A stretch of 64,000 bases of DNA. Origin: Xestospongia muta (lineage: Eukaryota > Porifera > Demospongiae > Haplosclerida > Petrosiidae). The stretch is taken from NCBI GenBank assembly GCA_963693285.1, contig OY848924.1, positions 1,664,144 to 1,728,143 of the forward strand, written 5' to 3'. The notes under the pieces are model-generated. The model did no database searches and had not been told where the DNA came from. It saw nothing but the letters and a program-made list of their open reading frames with translations. Shown here in pieces: positions 1-11,770 of this stretch. Numbering within the stretch: position 1 is the first letter of the stretch; every line of letters begins with the position of its first letter. A program made the position numbers and the translations under genes.

Positions 1-139
1 TCTCTCTTCTTTCTCCCAATCATCAGCTTCTTCCTGTTCTATCAAACCTTCTATCAACTTTGCTTGTCCCATTCCTTTGTCTTCCTGCTTCCAACTCACA
101 TTGTCAAACTCAATATAGATCTTCTATTTTAATGCTCGC

Positions 140-790
140 AGCACTCTTCCTAAACTAGATGAACTATCTGCTCTCTGCTCTGTCCTCAATCCTGATCTGT
201 ATTGTGGAATTATGGTTATCTGCTGACATTCCCAATCCTGATATTGCTCTGGCTAATTACATCTTATTCCATTGTGATCGTTAACCACCATGGTGATGGT
301 ATTGCTGTCTTTGTAAAATCTCACTTTATTGTTTCTGAAGTTTATGTTTCTCCTAAAATTGAATTTCTTTTCCTATCTATTAAGGTTAATCACTGCTCTT
401 TTTCAATTGACACTTACTACTGATCTCCATCATTGTCTGATGATCTGGATCTCTTATTTGATGACCTCACATCCTATAATCCCTCTTTTTTTCTAATCTT
501 ATCCTTTTAGGTGATTTTAACATTAATGTTTACTCTACTTCTTCCTCCAGGACCAAACTGGATGTCATCATATCTGATACTTTTAACCTTAAGCAAATTG
601 TTAATGTTCCGACTCTTTTCACACTGATACATCTTCCACTATTGATCTTGTTTTTCTTCCATCTAACATTGACACTCCTCCTTGTAGTATTCTTCTTCCT
701 GTTTCTTATTCAGACCATTTCTCTATTCTTTCCTCCCTTCCCACTGATTCTGTTAACAATCCCTACCCCTTCCCTCCTTGTAAGGTCTAG
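140..790 (+). pseudogene. LINE endonuclease (EEP) domain remains
   Basis: Read across three frames, this stretch contains a start resembling FNARSTLPKLDELSAL, then a GGIAVFVK-like core (mutated here), then GDFN near 510 and the STIDLVF segment near 640, ending in a SDHF-like segment near 710. These are the landmarks of the apurinic-like endonuclease that nicks target DNA in non-LTR elements. Several frameshifts and stops break it. Seen: the motifs. Known: the family role. Inferred: that it belongs to the same copy as the reverse transcriptase downstream. Confidence 0.75.
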
Positions 791-1689
791 CTATACCATC
801 TCGCTGACTTTGAGCATGCTAATGCCCCTCCTCAGTTCCATGGACTGGAAAGAATTACTCCCCTTGTCAGATCCTAACTCTTCCTGGGCCATATTTAAAG
901 AACTTTTCCTCCACATTATGACCACCAATGTTCCTAGCAAACTTGTGTACCCCCCTACCAACTTTTATTATCCTTGGATCAACTCCTCATTCCTTAACCA
1001 TGTCAAAAAAAAGAAACTCAACCTTCTCTTTTGCTAAAAGATTTGGTTCTCCTTCTCTTTGGGCTAAATACCATTTCTATCATAACAAGACTTTAGCTTA
1101 CCTCAGGCACCTAAAATCCAAATTCTTTTATAATTTACTCACTTCTTCCTCATTACGGTCTTTTTGGTCTGCTGTTAAATGCATTCACTCTAAACCTGTC
1201 TCCATTCCCTCCCTTATCTATAATGGTTCTCCTGTAACTTCATCCTCTTCTAAAGATGTTCTAAATCAATACTTTTCTCCTCTTGTTTCAACACATCAAC
1301 TGCCCCTTTACCTCCTCTTGCTCATAATCCCTTTACTTCACTACATGACAACTCTCCAGATTTTCTCTGCGAACCAGATGAAATCTGCAATCTCATTTCT
1401 TGTATTCCTGTTGACATTGCTTCTGGTCCTGACAGTATCTCCTCTATTATACTCCACAACACAGCTCCTAATATTTCACCTCCTATTTCCCTCTCAACTG
1501 GTATATTTCCTTCAGACTGGAAAAACTCCAATATTGTACCTATCCCCAAATAAAAAACTCTTCTTCATCCCCTCAGACTATCGCCCAATCTCTCTACTTT
1601 CACTCCCAAGTAAGATCTTAGAACCTCACGTCTTTAACTATCTATACAAATTTTGTTCTGCTCACAATATCCTTTCAAATTGTCAGTTT

Positions 1690-2819
1690 GGTTTCTGACC
1701 AGGATTCTCAACTGAAATTGCTATATTATCTATTGTCAAATCTTGGTTTTCTTCACTGGATCACAAAAATGTAGTCTGTGCAGTTTTCTTCAATCTCACT
1801 AAAGCATTTGACTCAGTCCCTCACAAGCCCCTACTTGACTCCTTATCTTCGCTCGACCTTCTTTATCTTTTATCTTGGCTCCATAGCTATCTGCAAGGGT
1901 GTACCCAACAAGTAATCATAAATGGTTCTCTATCTTCTAAATCTCAAGTCACACTGGTGTGCCCCAAGGTTCCATTCTCGGGCCTCTCTCATTCATTATC
2001 TATATAAATGACATTGTTAAACTGTCCCTCCTCTCTTCAGCCACCCTCACTCTTTATGCTGATGACATCCTTCTTTCGCAAGAAATTTCTTCTGCAACCT
2101 CAATGTCCACTGTTCAATCCAACATCAATCTTATTTCATTATGGATTACCTCTCATCATCTTACCATCAACTCAAAAAAAAACAAATACATGATTGTCTC
2201 TCGTAAGCCTCCCTCCTTTCTAACCTCCCTCTCTTTTTTTTTCTTAGACAGTTTTCAACTTGAACGAGTCAATTCCTTTAAATACATTGGTATTATTATC
2301 ACTTCTAATTTATCATGGTCTCTTCACATCCAATATGTCCGCACTAAAGCTCGTCAAACTATCGGAATCATCTACCATAACTTCTATAAGCATGCTTCTC
2401 CTCATACTCTTCTCTCACTTTGTATCACTCTCTTGTCATTCACTATTTCTCCTACTGCTCCTCTGTTTGGGACCCACCAGTATCTTCCACTAATGCTGAA
2501 ATTCTTGAGAAAACCCAATACTGCTCTAAAAATGTGCTCTCATAACGGGACAATGATTACTCATCTCTTCTCTCAACTTTTAACCTTCCGACCCTCTCAA
2601 CTCATCGCTCTATTTTCAAATTATGTCTTCTCTATAAAATCACTAACAATCTCATCTAATTTCCCTCCCCTATTTTCATTCACAAGCCTCCGCCAAGTTA
2701 TGCTTCTCGTCACTTTGATCCTCTCACTTTTACTATCCCTTTTTCTCACTCATCTGCCTCACAAAAGTCATTTGTCCCTTCTGTTCTCTCTCTCTGAAAC
2801 TCACTTCCTTATCACGTAA
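1690..2819 (+). pseudogene. LINE reverse transcriptase fragment with mutated catalytic Asp
   Basis: A 286-residue open stretch from 1959 holds PQGSILGPLSFIIYIND and the YADD active-site box, then the thumb segment with a ...NLSW... motif. Upstream, after a stop at 1696-1698, the motif-A segment reads AVFFNLTKAFDSV, where the usual FFDL aspartate is asparagine. Motif A and YADD lie in different frames. The enzyme would normally copy the element RNA at the nicked target; this copy cannot do so. Pyrimidine-rich codon use is shared with the endonuclease remains. Confidence 0.85.
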
Positions 2820-3015
2820 AATGTAGCTCATCTTTAATCACTTTTAAATCTAAAATAAATATGCTTCTTTACAAACCATCAACTCACCATCAGTTATCAC
2901 ACTAAAACCTATCATATACCATCAGTCACTTATTTTATCTCTGTATTATTAACGATACTATATCCTGTACTTTAATACCTTAATTCTGTATTAATTATTG
3001 TTCTATTCACTTTAT

Positions 3016-3069
3016 GCCCTTTAAAATAGCAGTTGCTATTGGGCACTTGTTTTGTCAATAAAGACAAAA
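3016..3069 (+). other. LINE 3' terminal hairpin and palindromic polyadenylation region
   Basis: GCCC at 3016-3019 pairs with GGGC at 3041-3044, with an inner AATAGCA/TGCTATT stem. Next comes TTTTGTC-AATAAA-GACAAAA, a palindrome centred on the AATAAA. Such 3' stem-loops are typical recognition signals for LINE reverse transcriptases, but that role is inferred here. Confidence 0.55.
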
Positions 3070-3075
3070 TGTGTT

Positions 3076-4167
3076 TTTAATTAAGAAATATAATTGTGTG
3101 AGTTTCCAAATCAGTTGAGTGACATTTCAAAAATGGCAATACATTTCATGAGTCAGTTTCAGCTATAATCCCTACTATTTAAAGTAGATTAACATTCCAA
3201 TTTAGTACTTTAAGGTAATAGTGAGTGACATTATTATTAATTTTAATACCATTATTCACATATATAATATGAATCATATGTTTGAATGTTAATGGACACA
3301 TGTAATAAATAAATACATGTATAGTTCAAATTTTAAGTCAGTTATATTTGTTATTCCAGTTGTCATGGAAACTACATACAAAAGTTCAGTCAAGAGGATG
3401 ATCTGTTTATTGGCAATTAAATTTTAAGTGAATTCCATCTGTATCTTTAATTAGATCATTACTTGAATCCTTCTTGATAGCAAAGACAAATTAGAATTTT
3501 CTTTAAGAAAAATCTACAGAGATAGAGTTCAATTCATGAGGTCATATTATCACTATCACTAATTTAAACTCCATTAAGTTTCTAGAGATTGTCATTAGAC
3601 CTCCATAGGATGGTACTGAGTGTAAGAGGTAGTGTCTATATTCACTTATACATTGTATTTCTTAATGTATGACACAAGTGACAGGACAGTTACCAGTTAC
3701 ATATGTCCATCCACACCAGATCACTCATTGATTTTTACTGTGTGTGCAATATGGACTCTACTACTAGCTAATCTCTATTGTGTCGAATATAGTCTGAAAT
3801 GTAGCTTTACAGTAACATTATACCTCAGTATCATGTATGGTTTAGTGACCAAAGCAATTATATAAATTATAATAGTGTAATTGTATGTTTGAATGTTGAT
3901 ATGTTAGTTTATAATATGAATTATGAATGTTTGCTAATTAAAAGTTGTAAATAATGTTTACAAATAAATCATGTGATTCAGATATTCATTTCATATACCT
4001 TCAGTTGTAACAGACCTTACAAATTGTACAGCTGGTAATGAACCATTTTTTGCTTCCTGATCTCATCTGTGAAAGCTGAAAACAGTTACTACATGTCTAT
4101 ACAAGCTTCAGGCTTAGATTCTCTATGGCCACCAACAGTGTCCTATCTTTCTTTTATTGTTACAAGA
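3076..4167. other. AT-rich spacer, no gene seen
   Basis: Open frames here are short and contain no recognisable domain or convincing splice pairs. This is the unique sequence between the LINE and the segmental duplication. Confidence 0.5.
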
Positions 4168-4487
4168 GCAGCACCATCTATAAAGAAAAATATACTGAAA
4201 TATACTGAAGTATACTAATTTTACATAAGAGTTACAGAACCAGATCTGCTTACCTATCAATCAAACAGATGAGGACCACATTGATCAAATATATGTTTAT
4301 TAGTTAGAACAATTCATTCATAATTAATATGATAAAATATCTATCTCTCCATATTATAAACAAATCATTCTGTCCATTTATAATCTGTTCATCATTACTA
4401 AAAATACTTATCTCTCCATCATTTACTACATGTGCAAGTAATTTGTGTTCTCACTCATTTAACATTTAATCTATTTTAATGTATTAT

Positions 4488-5590
4488 TTACCAAACTATA
4501 TAACCACACATCACTTCATATCTTCTACTACATATAATGTTTTTAATAACTCCTCCGATCTGATTGGTTGGTGGGTCCATCCAATTATATAACATTAAGT
4601 CAAATATTGTGCTTGACAACTTACCTTTAAATACACAACTCAAATATTGACCAGTAAGTAATAATAAGGCACTAGTATCCATGATCACTTTCTTTAAAAA
4701 AATAGTAGACCTGAGGAAATTCAACAAGTTTTAAAACAAATTAAATATAATCTCTCTTTGGTAATCTAGTTTAACTCATACCTTTTTCCTAACTTTTCCA
4801 CTAGTTCTTCAGCCTCCACCTTGAAAGTAGACTCAGCAAAAATTAGGAGTCTATCAGATCAAAATGAGTTTGAACTAGTTTGGTCCCACCTACTAATTAA
4901 TTGCCATGGATACATTTCCTAATTAATGCTCACCAACAAACTTAATCCTCGTGGTTTAATAGATTTCTCTGATTCTACCTTTAATACACGGCCTCTAGCT
5001 ATATCTGATCTACGTCTGCCATATCCTGTTGATGATTCAGGAAGTTCCAGTTTGATGATGGAGCAGTGAACATGACAATTGGAACCCTTACCATGGGTGT
5101 GAAAATAATGAGAAGAAAGTAGAAATCAAAAAGAAGTGACTCAAGAAATGAAGACACTCACAGTAACTATAATTGTATGTAATAAAATGATTACACTACT
5201 AGTGACCTGACACACCCACTCAAGTATAAAAGCAGTTGTGCCTATTGTCCCATAGTATATCATATTTTGAACTTATCCAGGTCACTTAAAATGGCAAAGT
5301 ATGGACTTTCTAACAGCCACTGTATAATATTATTGTAATGACACATTCTAATATGTGTATCAATTACCGAGCAATCGTCAGTTTATGAAAAGTTTATAAC
5401 ATTTTCAACTGATTTAGATGATACAGCTGGTTCCACAATAAACCAGATGGACAAGCTTTACTACAAATATTACAAGCTTGCCTCAATCCTATCAAATCCT
5501 CAATACCTCTTCCAAATAAATCATTAACTCCTTTGTTTAGTTCAGTATTATAATTTAAGGCACGTACTAGAGGTTTGATTCATTTAACAC
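4488..5590 (-). other. Candidate minus-strand exons of an unidentified gene (copy 1)
   Basis: Four stretches look coding on the minus strand. They lie at about 5425-5560 (containing GLRQACNICSKACPSGLLW), 4932-5090 (containing CSIIKLELPESSTGYGRRR, ending at a GTGAGC donor), 4785-4850 (containing TFKVEAEELVEKLGKR) and 4530-4683 (containing MDTSALLLLTGQYLSCVF). I do not recognise the protein. The same stretches recur in copy 2 at about 36575-37620 with extra changes, so they may be real exons, decayed exons or chance. Phases between them were not all reconciled. Confidence 0.3.
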
Positions 5591-7850
5591 ATAAAGAAGA
5601 CAGAGATGAAGACACTGATAGTCCATTTACTGGAGGAGATATGACTAGTTCTTCTATTACTATGTGTTACTTACTCTATATTGGTATAGACTGTTCATGT
5701 GTTTATTAGAACTACTACAATAATTGGACATGGACTACTGGCAGGTAGGTATTATCTATTAATACATCTATCTAATGTCCCACATAGTCATCTATATCTA
5801 TCCATCTACTATACATCTCTATCCATCAATTCATGTATCTACTATAACTTTTATTATCTGTTTCTATACATCATTACTCTATTAGATAATTGACTTAATT
5901 TATTTGATCCTTTTATCTTAAGATATTTCTCTCTAGGATACTGCAGTGGCTTATTCAATCAGTCAATAAACCAGTGGACATGTGACATTATTAGAACATT
6001 ATCATTCTTTCCTATTAGGATTACATTGGGTCTACCTGTTGTTGTTATGTTAGACAGGTAAACAATACAAGTTAATAACACAAGTTAATAACTCATGTTA
6101 GACAGAACACTGGTTAGATTTTCTAAATTAGTGTCTTTTATGATAACCTCCACTGTGCATGTGATAGTCACATGATGACAATGAATTATTCTTCAGATTT
6201 GATATTGCCAAACCAACAAGGGCTGTTTTATTAAATATTGTCACTTACTCTGAGATGGCTCTATCATCTGTTATCTTCTCTATATAATCATTTTATTTTG
6301 CACATTATATTTTGTCTATTATAGAACATTGTTTGTCTATCAATATCTTCTATTTACCTCTAGTCTGCCCTCTCTAGCTTTAATACTGATTGTTCTAGCT
6401 TAATTGGAAGCAAAAACAAAAGCATTTTTAGATGAGAGAACTACACTGTTTACTAAGCAACTTAACTTATGGTATGTGAATATCTCATCATATCACACAG
6501 TCAACCATATACTATCATAATATAGGTAGAACACTAGTAGTTTGGTTTTATCAATGAGTGTCCTTATAGTGGACAGTTTACAAGTACCTGAAATATAGTT
6601 TCCTTGAATTTTAATTCCATGACTTCCTTTCTTCTTTTATATAGTCTTGATGTATTGACTGATACAAATAGTTCTTCTCCTTAAATTACAACTTTCATAA
6701 CAGTCAGTGATCTCCACTACATTACTAATGGTCAACAAAGCACTCGACTGACTGCTTGGTTAGCTCTTAATGTAACAAGAAGCATTTGTCTTAGCTGGTT
6801 CTTGGCTGGATGGACATTTGTAAAGATAGATTATAAAGTAAGTACATGTATATGTAAGTAGTGGTGTGGTCTAGTTCATGTATGGACTTGAGGGTAAAGG
6901 ATATATTCCCAAAAAAGATAAGGTATTAAAAGTGCCTATATCAAATACATGTTTTTAAATTGTGAAGATCTCTGTATTAGACAGTTTGAGATATTAGCAT
7001 GAACTGGTTCAGGACACTGAGGAGAGTTTAATATAAACAATGTTATTAGTTCAGAATATATTATTATGAGAGTAAAATGTTTTGAATTATACAAATATTC
7101 AATAAGACATTGTTTTTAATAAATTAGAAAGATTAATATTATTAAAAGTTGACCGCCAAAAAAACTATTGTTGAAGAAAATGTTGTAAGTTTCTTTTTTT
7201 TCAGAATATCTGTGGAATCTCAATGAAACCAGTTCTACAGATCAAGACAAACCAGTTATACCTCCTAATTTAACCTAAAATATCTGCACTTTTAAAATCA
7301 CACTTAAGATGATTCTTTCACATAAACTACTATTTGTGTATTACAGCATTGTTTTAAACAAATATGAATTATGATAGAGATATTTCATGTATTGATATTA
7401 AATTTACATTTTCAAATTGTTGATCAAGTATCTAGGTCCAAAGGTAAGCCAGTCCAATATAACTGTATAACTATTCAATTGATTTTAGGTGTGCATTTTA
7501 ATTGTTGTTTATTGACATCCTATACTATCCACTGTCAGTTTTGTTTGTCATTTTAAAAAGAATCATTTGTTTGCTAATAGTTATGTAATAGACACAGACA
7601 AATATCACACAAATTGTATCCTAAATTGTCTATTTAATGTTACACAGTAGGCATGGCACAAATTTAATGCTATAAAGTTTCGATCATATCTACAATTAAA
7701 AAAAAAGTGAAATACAAATTGTCTGTATTGATAAACACTGAACTTTAAACTTCTTAAATTGTTGACAAACAATTTAAAAGAATTAAAAATAATTTGATTA
7801 AATTAAACAGTGAAACAGAATTTTAGCCATTTCATCACGTGTGAAAACAT
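5591..7850. other. AT-rich segment with weak exon-like pieces, no gene assigned
   Basis: A hydrophobic plus-strand stretch near 5940-6058 (ending VVVMLDR before GTAAAC) and another near 6197-6280 could be exons of a membrane protein, but stops and uncertain splice sites prevent a call. Both recur in copy 2 around 37980-38330. Nothing else is recognisable. Confidence 0.25.
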
Positions 7851-7898
7851 GAATCAGCACGTGTTCACAATTAGCAAATGAACGCGTGACCACCATTA

Positions 7899-7909
7899 TG
7901 GCGGGAAAA
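7899..7909 (+). promoter_or_regulatory. E2F-like site TGGCGGGAAAA
   Basis: The E2F/DP core GGCGGGAAA sits in a short cluster that also has two CACGTG E-box-like hexamers (near 7838 and 7859) and ACGCGT. It is kept unchanged in copy 2 near 39951. Binding is inferred from the consensus only. Confidence 0.4.
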
Positions 7910-8754
7910 TGTCAATCATCAGCACACGCCTAACAAGAAAATCAATTCTTGTAGATTTTTTATTATTTTTTTGTAAAATCTATTGATTAAAATTAATGTA
8001 AAAAGATGATTAATATAATCTGATACAAACTAAAGAAATGTTTTTCTTACTAAACTAAAGGAATAAAAATGTAGAACAAATGGTATTATAAAAAATGCAT
8101 AATATAGTTATAAAAATTAATAGAAATTTAGTAAGATTATAATATACAACAACAATTGTAAGTAACTTGATTGTAGTTGAAAGATAGAAATGAAATTCTA
8201 AACTACTCATTTTCAAAGAAAGTCTTAAATATTTTTGAAACTAAAATTAAGATTGACTTTTGACAAATTTTAGTGAAAAATGTTTTTGAAAAATGAATAC
8301 ATATACAAAATAAACGTAAAAATAACAACTAAAAATAAAACAAAAAATAACAACTAAAAATAAAATAAAAAATGTCAACTAAAAATAAAAATAGGACAGT
8401 CTCTGTAGTGGAAGATTCCTCAAGAAGTCCAGTGAAGGTCTCCAATCCAGCAATTGTAGAAAAGAGAAGATAGATAGTTCCCAAGAGTTCAGTCAGTCCA
8501 CAAGTTGAGAACATAGAGGGAGAAAGAGAAGAATAACAACTGGATTACTAAAGAATGGATGAAAGTTGATGGATGGATAGAGAGACAGCTCACCTTTCTC
8601 ACCAGTGCTGCTCCTGCAGGGAAAGAAAAAGAGAGTAGTTATGAACTGATAGTAACAATGAATGGATAGAGAGTGAAGAGAGACAGAGGAAGTGAAAAGG
8701 GACCACCAACCTACACACACACAGCACACACACACGCATCCTAGAAGATCAGAG

Positions 8755-8827
8755 CTTCCCCCCGCCACCTGGCGGCCTTGGATATTAAAAAAAATTTTTT
8801 TGAAGGCCGCCAGGCGGCAGGGGGAAG
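8755..8827. repeat. GC-rich 25-bp inverted repeat (hairpin), copy 1
   Basis: Left arm 8755-8779 (CTTCCCCCCGCCACC then TGGCGGCCTT) pairs with right arm 8803-8827 with two mismatches. The arms flank a 23-base AT loop holding A8T7. It stands out sharply from the AT-rich surroundings. Each arm contains GCC-rich sub-palindromes. The same structure is conserved at 40796-40868. It could be a termination, recombination or transposon-end structure; nothing here decides. Confidence 0.85.
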
Positions 8828-8869
8828 ATGATTAATAGGATTTGTATGAGTGTGTGTATAATGTATAGG

Positions 8870-9330
8870 CTGGATAGCCCAAAATAAAAAAAAATAAAAA
8901 TAAAAAGAAGAGGAAAGAAGGCTTGAAGGAAGAAGACAGAAGAGACCAGGCAGGAGAGCGACTCATCTTTTACATCCAGAGAACTGTCAAAACACCAGAG
9001 AACGTCAGAAGTCAAAAACATCAGAGAACATCAGAGAACAGTCTAAACATCAGAGAACATCAGACAACTTCCAAACAGAGTCCTGTAGAAACGAAGAGAA
9101 AAGTCAATTAACAAACTGATTGATAAAAGCAAAAATTAAAAAGAACAGAAAATAAAAATCAAATAAAAAATAACAGAAAAGAAAATGAAAAGGATGATCA
9201 TAACTGAATGAAATGATGTCCAGCGAAGAGGAGAGATCCAACGACGAACGAAGAGACGAGTCGTGAAGAGAGTCGAAGTGGAGAACGATGAGACGAGTCG
9301 TAGCGACGAAGACCCACGGGGGTCTGTACA
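8870..9330 (+). other. Strand-asymmetric purine-rich tract with short internal repeats
   Basis: The plus strand is almost all A and G for about 450 bases, with ACATCAGAGAACA-type words repeated between 8978 and 9075. It ends in a GAC/GAAG-rich block before AGACCCACGGGGGTCT, which is itself a small hairpin. Reading frames here are by-products of composition. It is also present in copy 2 (about 40910-41370). Confidence 0.5.
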
Positions 9331-9424
9331 CTAATATAAGCTTGCAAAATGGAGTCCTTTTATATTTTCAAGACATCTCTGTCATACTTCATTTCGACAA
9401 ACACAAGGCACCAACTCGTGACAA

Positions 9425-9437
9425 TTTGGCGGGAAAA
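9425..9437 (+). promoter_or_regulatory. Perfect E2F consensus TTTGGCGGGAAAA
   Basis: This matches the classic E2F site exactly and is kept in copy 2 at 41471-41483. It lies about 1.5 kb from the other E2F-like site. The AT-rich context makes it unlikely by chance, but no adjacent cell-cycle gene was identified. Confidence 0.45.
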
Positions 9438-9544
9438 CCTCACCATGCGTGACTTACATTATTGGAATTTTAATTGATCTAATTAACAATTAATTAAAAG
9501 TTTTCTAAATACATTAAAATATTACAGTACTTTATCTATTCTAC

Positions 9545-9967
9545 CTCCAAAATTGTTAACAACAAGTATAACAGCTTCATCTTCGTAATGTAATGTCAAA
9601 AACAATATTGACTGAAACAATTAAACAATTAGAGATAAAGCAGATTTATATATATAACTTCAGTGACGATTTTTGATCAACATTAATACCTGTCAACAGC
9701 TGACAATATTATGTAGTCTTTTCAACCTATTGTACCAACCTGGTTTGCTAGTTAGCTTGTAATTCTGTGACCAAGTCCACTGATCAATTAGAAGAAAATA
9801 ATCAACAAAGAATGTGAACTGATATAATGTTTTTAATAAGTCCAAGTTACATGAAATATCTGTATACATAATGTTACTGTCATAGAGACTCTATGTCCAG
9901 TTCTGCTGCCATACCAGATATGTTGGATCCATTTTATCTTTTGTAACTAGCTTCTCAATGGTACATT
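9545..9967 (-). pseudogene. Two exons resembling the DAK (triokinase/FMN cyclase) domain
   Basis: The minus-strand exon 9915-9967 (TIEKLVTKDKMDPTYL, ending at a GTATGG donor) joins in phase 0 to exon 9545-9611 (HYEDEAVILVVNNFG, then a GTAGAA donor). The D-E-x-V-x-L-V-x-N-N-x-G-G pattern matches dihydroxyacetone-kinase DAK1 domains, where it forms part of the substrate lobe. No other DAK exons were found nearby, so this is likely a gene fragment rather than a working kinase. In copy 2 the first exon has lost its GT donor (9909-9914 CCATAC became CCATAT), fitting decay. Confidence 0.4.
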
Positions 9968-10881
9968 CTAATAGACAAGAAGAATGCCATTAGTTAAATA
10001 TTATTTATTTATCATGTTGTTTACAATCATGTGTCTCAACATTTATCTAATTTTTAACAATACCATATAGTGGGTTTTATTGGCAGTGAATTGAATTGGT
10101 ATATTGACGGTCAGTGACAAGAACGTCAAATAAAAAACTGTCAATAATAATTATTGTGTCATGTTTCTGGACATGATCCTCTATATAGTATGAACATAAA
10201 TATGGCATTACTGAAATATTTCTTCAAAGCCTCCAAGAGTGTCCATACTTGGTGAAAAAAGTGTGCACCTTTATGATATCATCTAAATAAGTAAAACACA
10301 ATAACAAGAGAGTTAAACTGTTATTCTCCTCAATTCTACATTATAACTCTTCATCAAGTATGAGTGTCCAAATGCTATTATACATATGGTGATCTTGTGC
10401 ACAACTACCTATATCTTGAGAATCCATCAGTCACTATATCAGAGTTTGTTGTTATGTTATTTACGTGGCAACATCGCAGTACCGCCAACTCTTCATTAAC
10501 TTGGTGTTTTTAATAAAACAGTAAATTAAAATTATGGCAAATTTTAATTTTCCTCATTTTGATAACAAACTGACAAATTTTTGGACCATCGATAAAAGCC
10601 ACCATACAGTATATTAAAATTAATGAGACATGTTCATGCAGGCTGAAACAGGTTATACATTGGTTACTATATTGGGTCTCTATACATACCTTCCTTTTGT
10701 GCTTTAGTTATTATCAGGTCAATAATGTCTCTGTGTATTTTATTATATGCATCTTCTTCACATCAACGAGTTATTTCCTAATATGGAAATAAGATTCAAT
10801 TAATATCAACGGAAAACTACCTCAACAGAACATGTATTATTATATGTGATTCTATTCTAATTCATATTGAAATGACACATA

Positions 10882-10909
10882 GTGATGTCATCATATATGA
10901 TGACATCAC
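10882..10909. repeat. 28-bp perfect palindrome with CRE-like halves
   Basis: GTGATGTCATCATA is followed directly by its reverse complement. The related words TGACGTCATCATAGG and ACAAGTTACACCAAGAAGC follow within 130 bases. In copy 2 the palindrome is broken by substitutions near 42935. The same word set recurs near 56530-56700, so this belongs to a dispersed repeat family. Confidence 0.6.
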
Positions 10910-11271
10910 CTAAGGCCCTAAACCAAACCTAACATTATTAACTCTATGACACATAATGACGTCATCATAGGACAAGTTGTTACATCATCAGTCAAGTTAC
11001 ACCAAGAAGCTCACTATATTTTTGATAATGTGATTTACAATACCTATATATATTATATATATTATAGGTAATATTACAATACAAGGGACTAAACTAGGTA
11101 ATTTGACAACAACAGTAACTTTACTTACTTTCATTTCATGTAGATATCACTCATCTTGACAATGTCACTGAAAGAATCAATTTGGTAACTTTGTGTTTGA
11201 GAGGTGGGGCTTTTAATGATAAGTAAAAGGCGGACCTTAAACTTTTAGTGGGCGTGGCAGTACACGTGAAA

Positions 11272-11733
11272 ATGGCTGTTGATGCAGTAAAGACAGCAGA
11301 TGACTATGAACGAGTATGTTTATTAGTATAATTCTTTGTTATGTATCATTGTGTGTTGTTAATAGATATTACGAGAACCATATGATTATATATGTCAAGT
11401 TAAAGGCAAGGAAGTTAGAGTGAAATTGATTGAGGTAATTCATTTGTGACACAGCTATATAACATGGTTATTGGTTTGTCAGGAAGTCACACTTTATAGG
11501 AATTAGTACCTTTTTGTCTATCATGCTTTTGTTTACTTATAATGATGTGGTTTGCCTATGTGTACTATAAATCTATTGAAATGAAATATTGTAAGAATTT
11601 ATAGAAAAGAGAGGGTTAGTAGAAGTGTGTTTTATGTATAGATATTTAGTAGGAAATTTGAAAAGACAAGATATAGTGAAAAGAAATCCTAAGAGTTTAA
11701 TGTAATAAATATGTTTCTCTTCTTGGTCTCTGT

Positions 11734-11770
<37 letters not shown>

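Larger units (their letters stand above)
1..3075 (+). mobile_element. Decayed LINE (non-LTR retrotransposon), 5'-truncated by window edge
   Basis: Broken reading frames on the plus strand spell the usual order of a CR1/L2/jockey-like LINE: an endonuclease, then a reverse transcriptase, then a short 3' UTR. The endonuclease shows LLGDFNINV near 505 and STIDLVF near 640. The reverse transcriptase shows LTKAFDSVPHK near 1795, MPQGSILGPL at 1959 and YADD near 2065. The frame is interrupted many times by stops and shifts, so the copy is dead. The 3' end has a hairpin and an AATAAA-like signal at 3057-3062, after which similarity to a LINE stops. The exact clade is not resolved from motifs alone. 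Confidence 0.9.

Noticed and set aside
8329..9331. Short minus- and plus-strand frames such as one starting MAGGSSDLLG, repeated in copy 2 at 40461-41377
   Set aside because: They arise from the purine-rich, low-complexity tract and the GC hairpin; there is no domain and frame conservation between copies is poor.
9280..9335. Histone mRNA 3' stem-loop (AGACCCACGGGGGTCT)
   Set aside because: The stem and loop do not match the conserved histone hairpin, and no histone frame is nearby.
9915..9967. Exon of a NOSIP-like protein, from the EKL...KDKMDP pattern
   Set aside because: The exon joins in phase to the VVNNFG exon, and the pair fits a DAK domain better. No U-box-like Cys pattern is present nearby.
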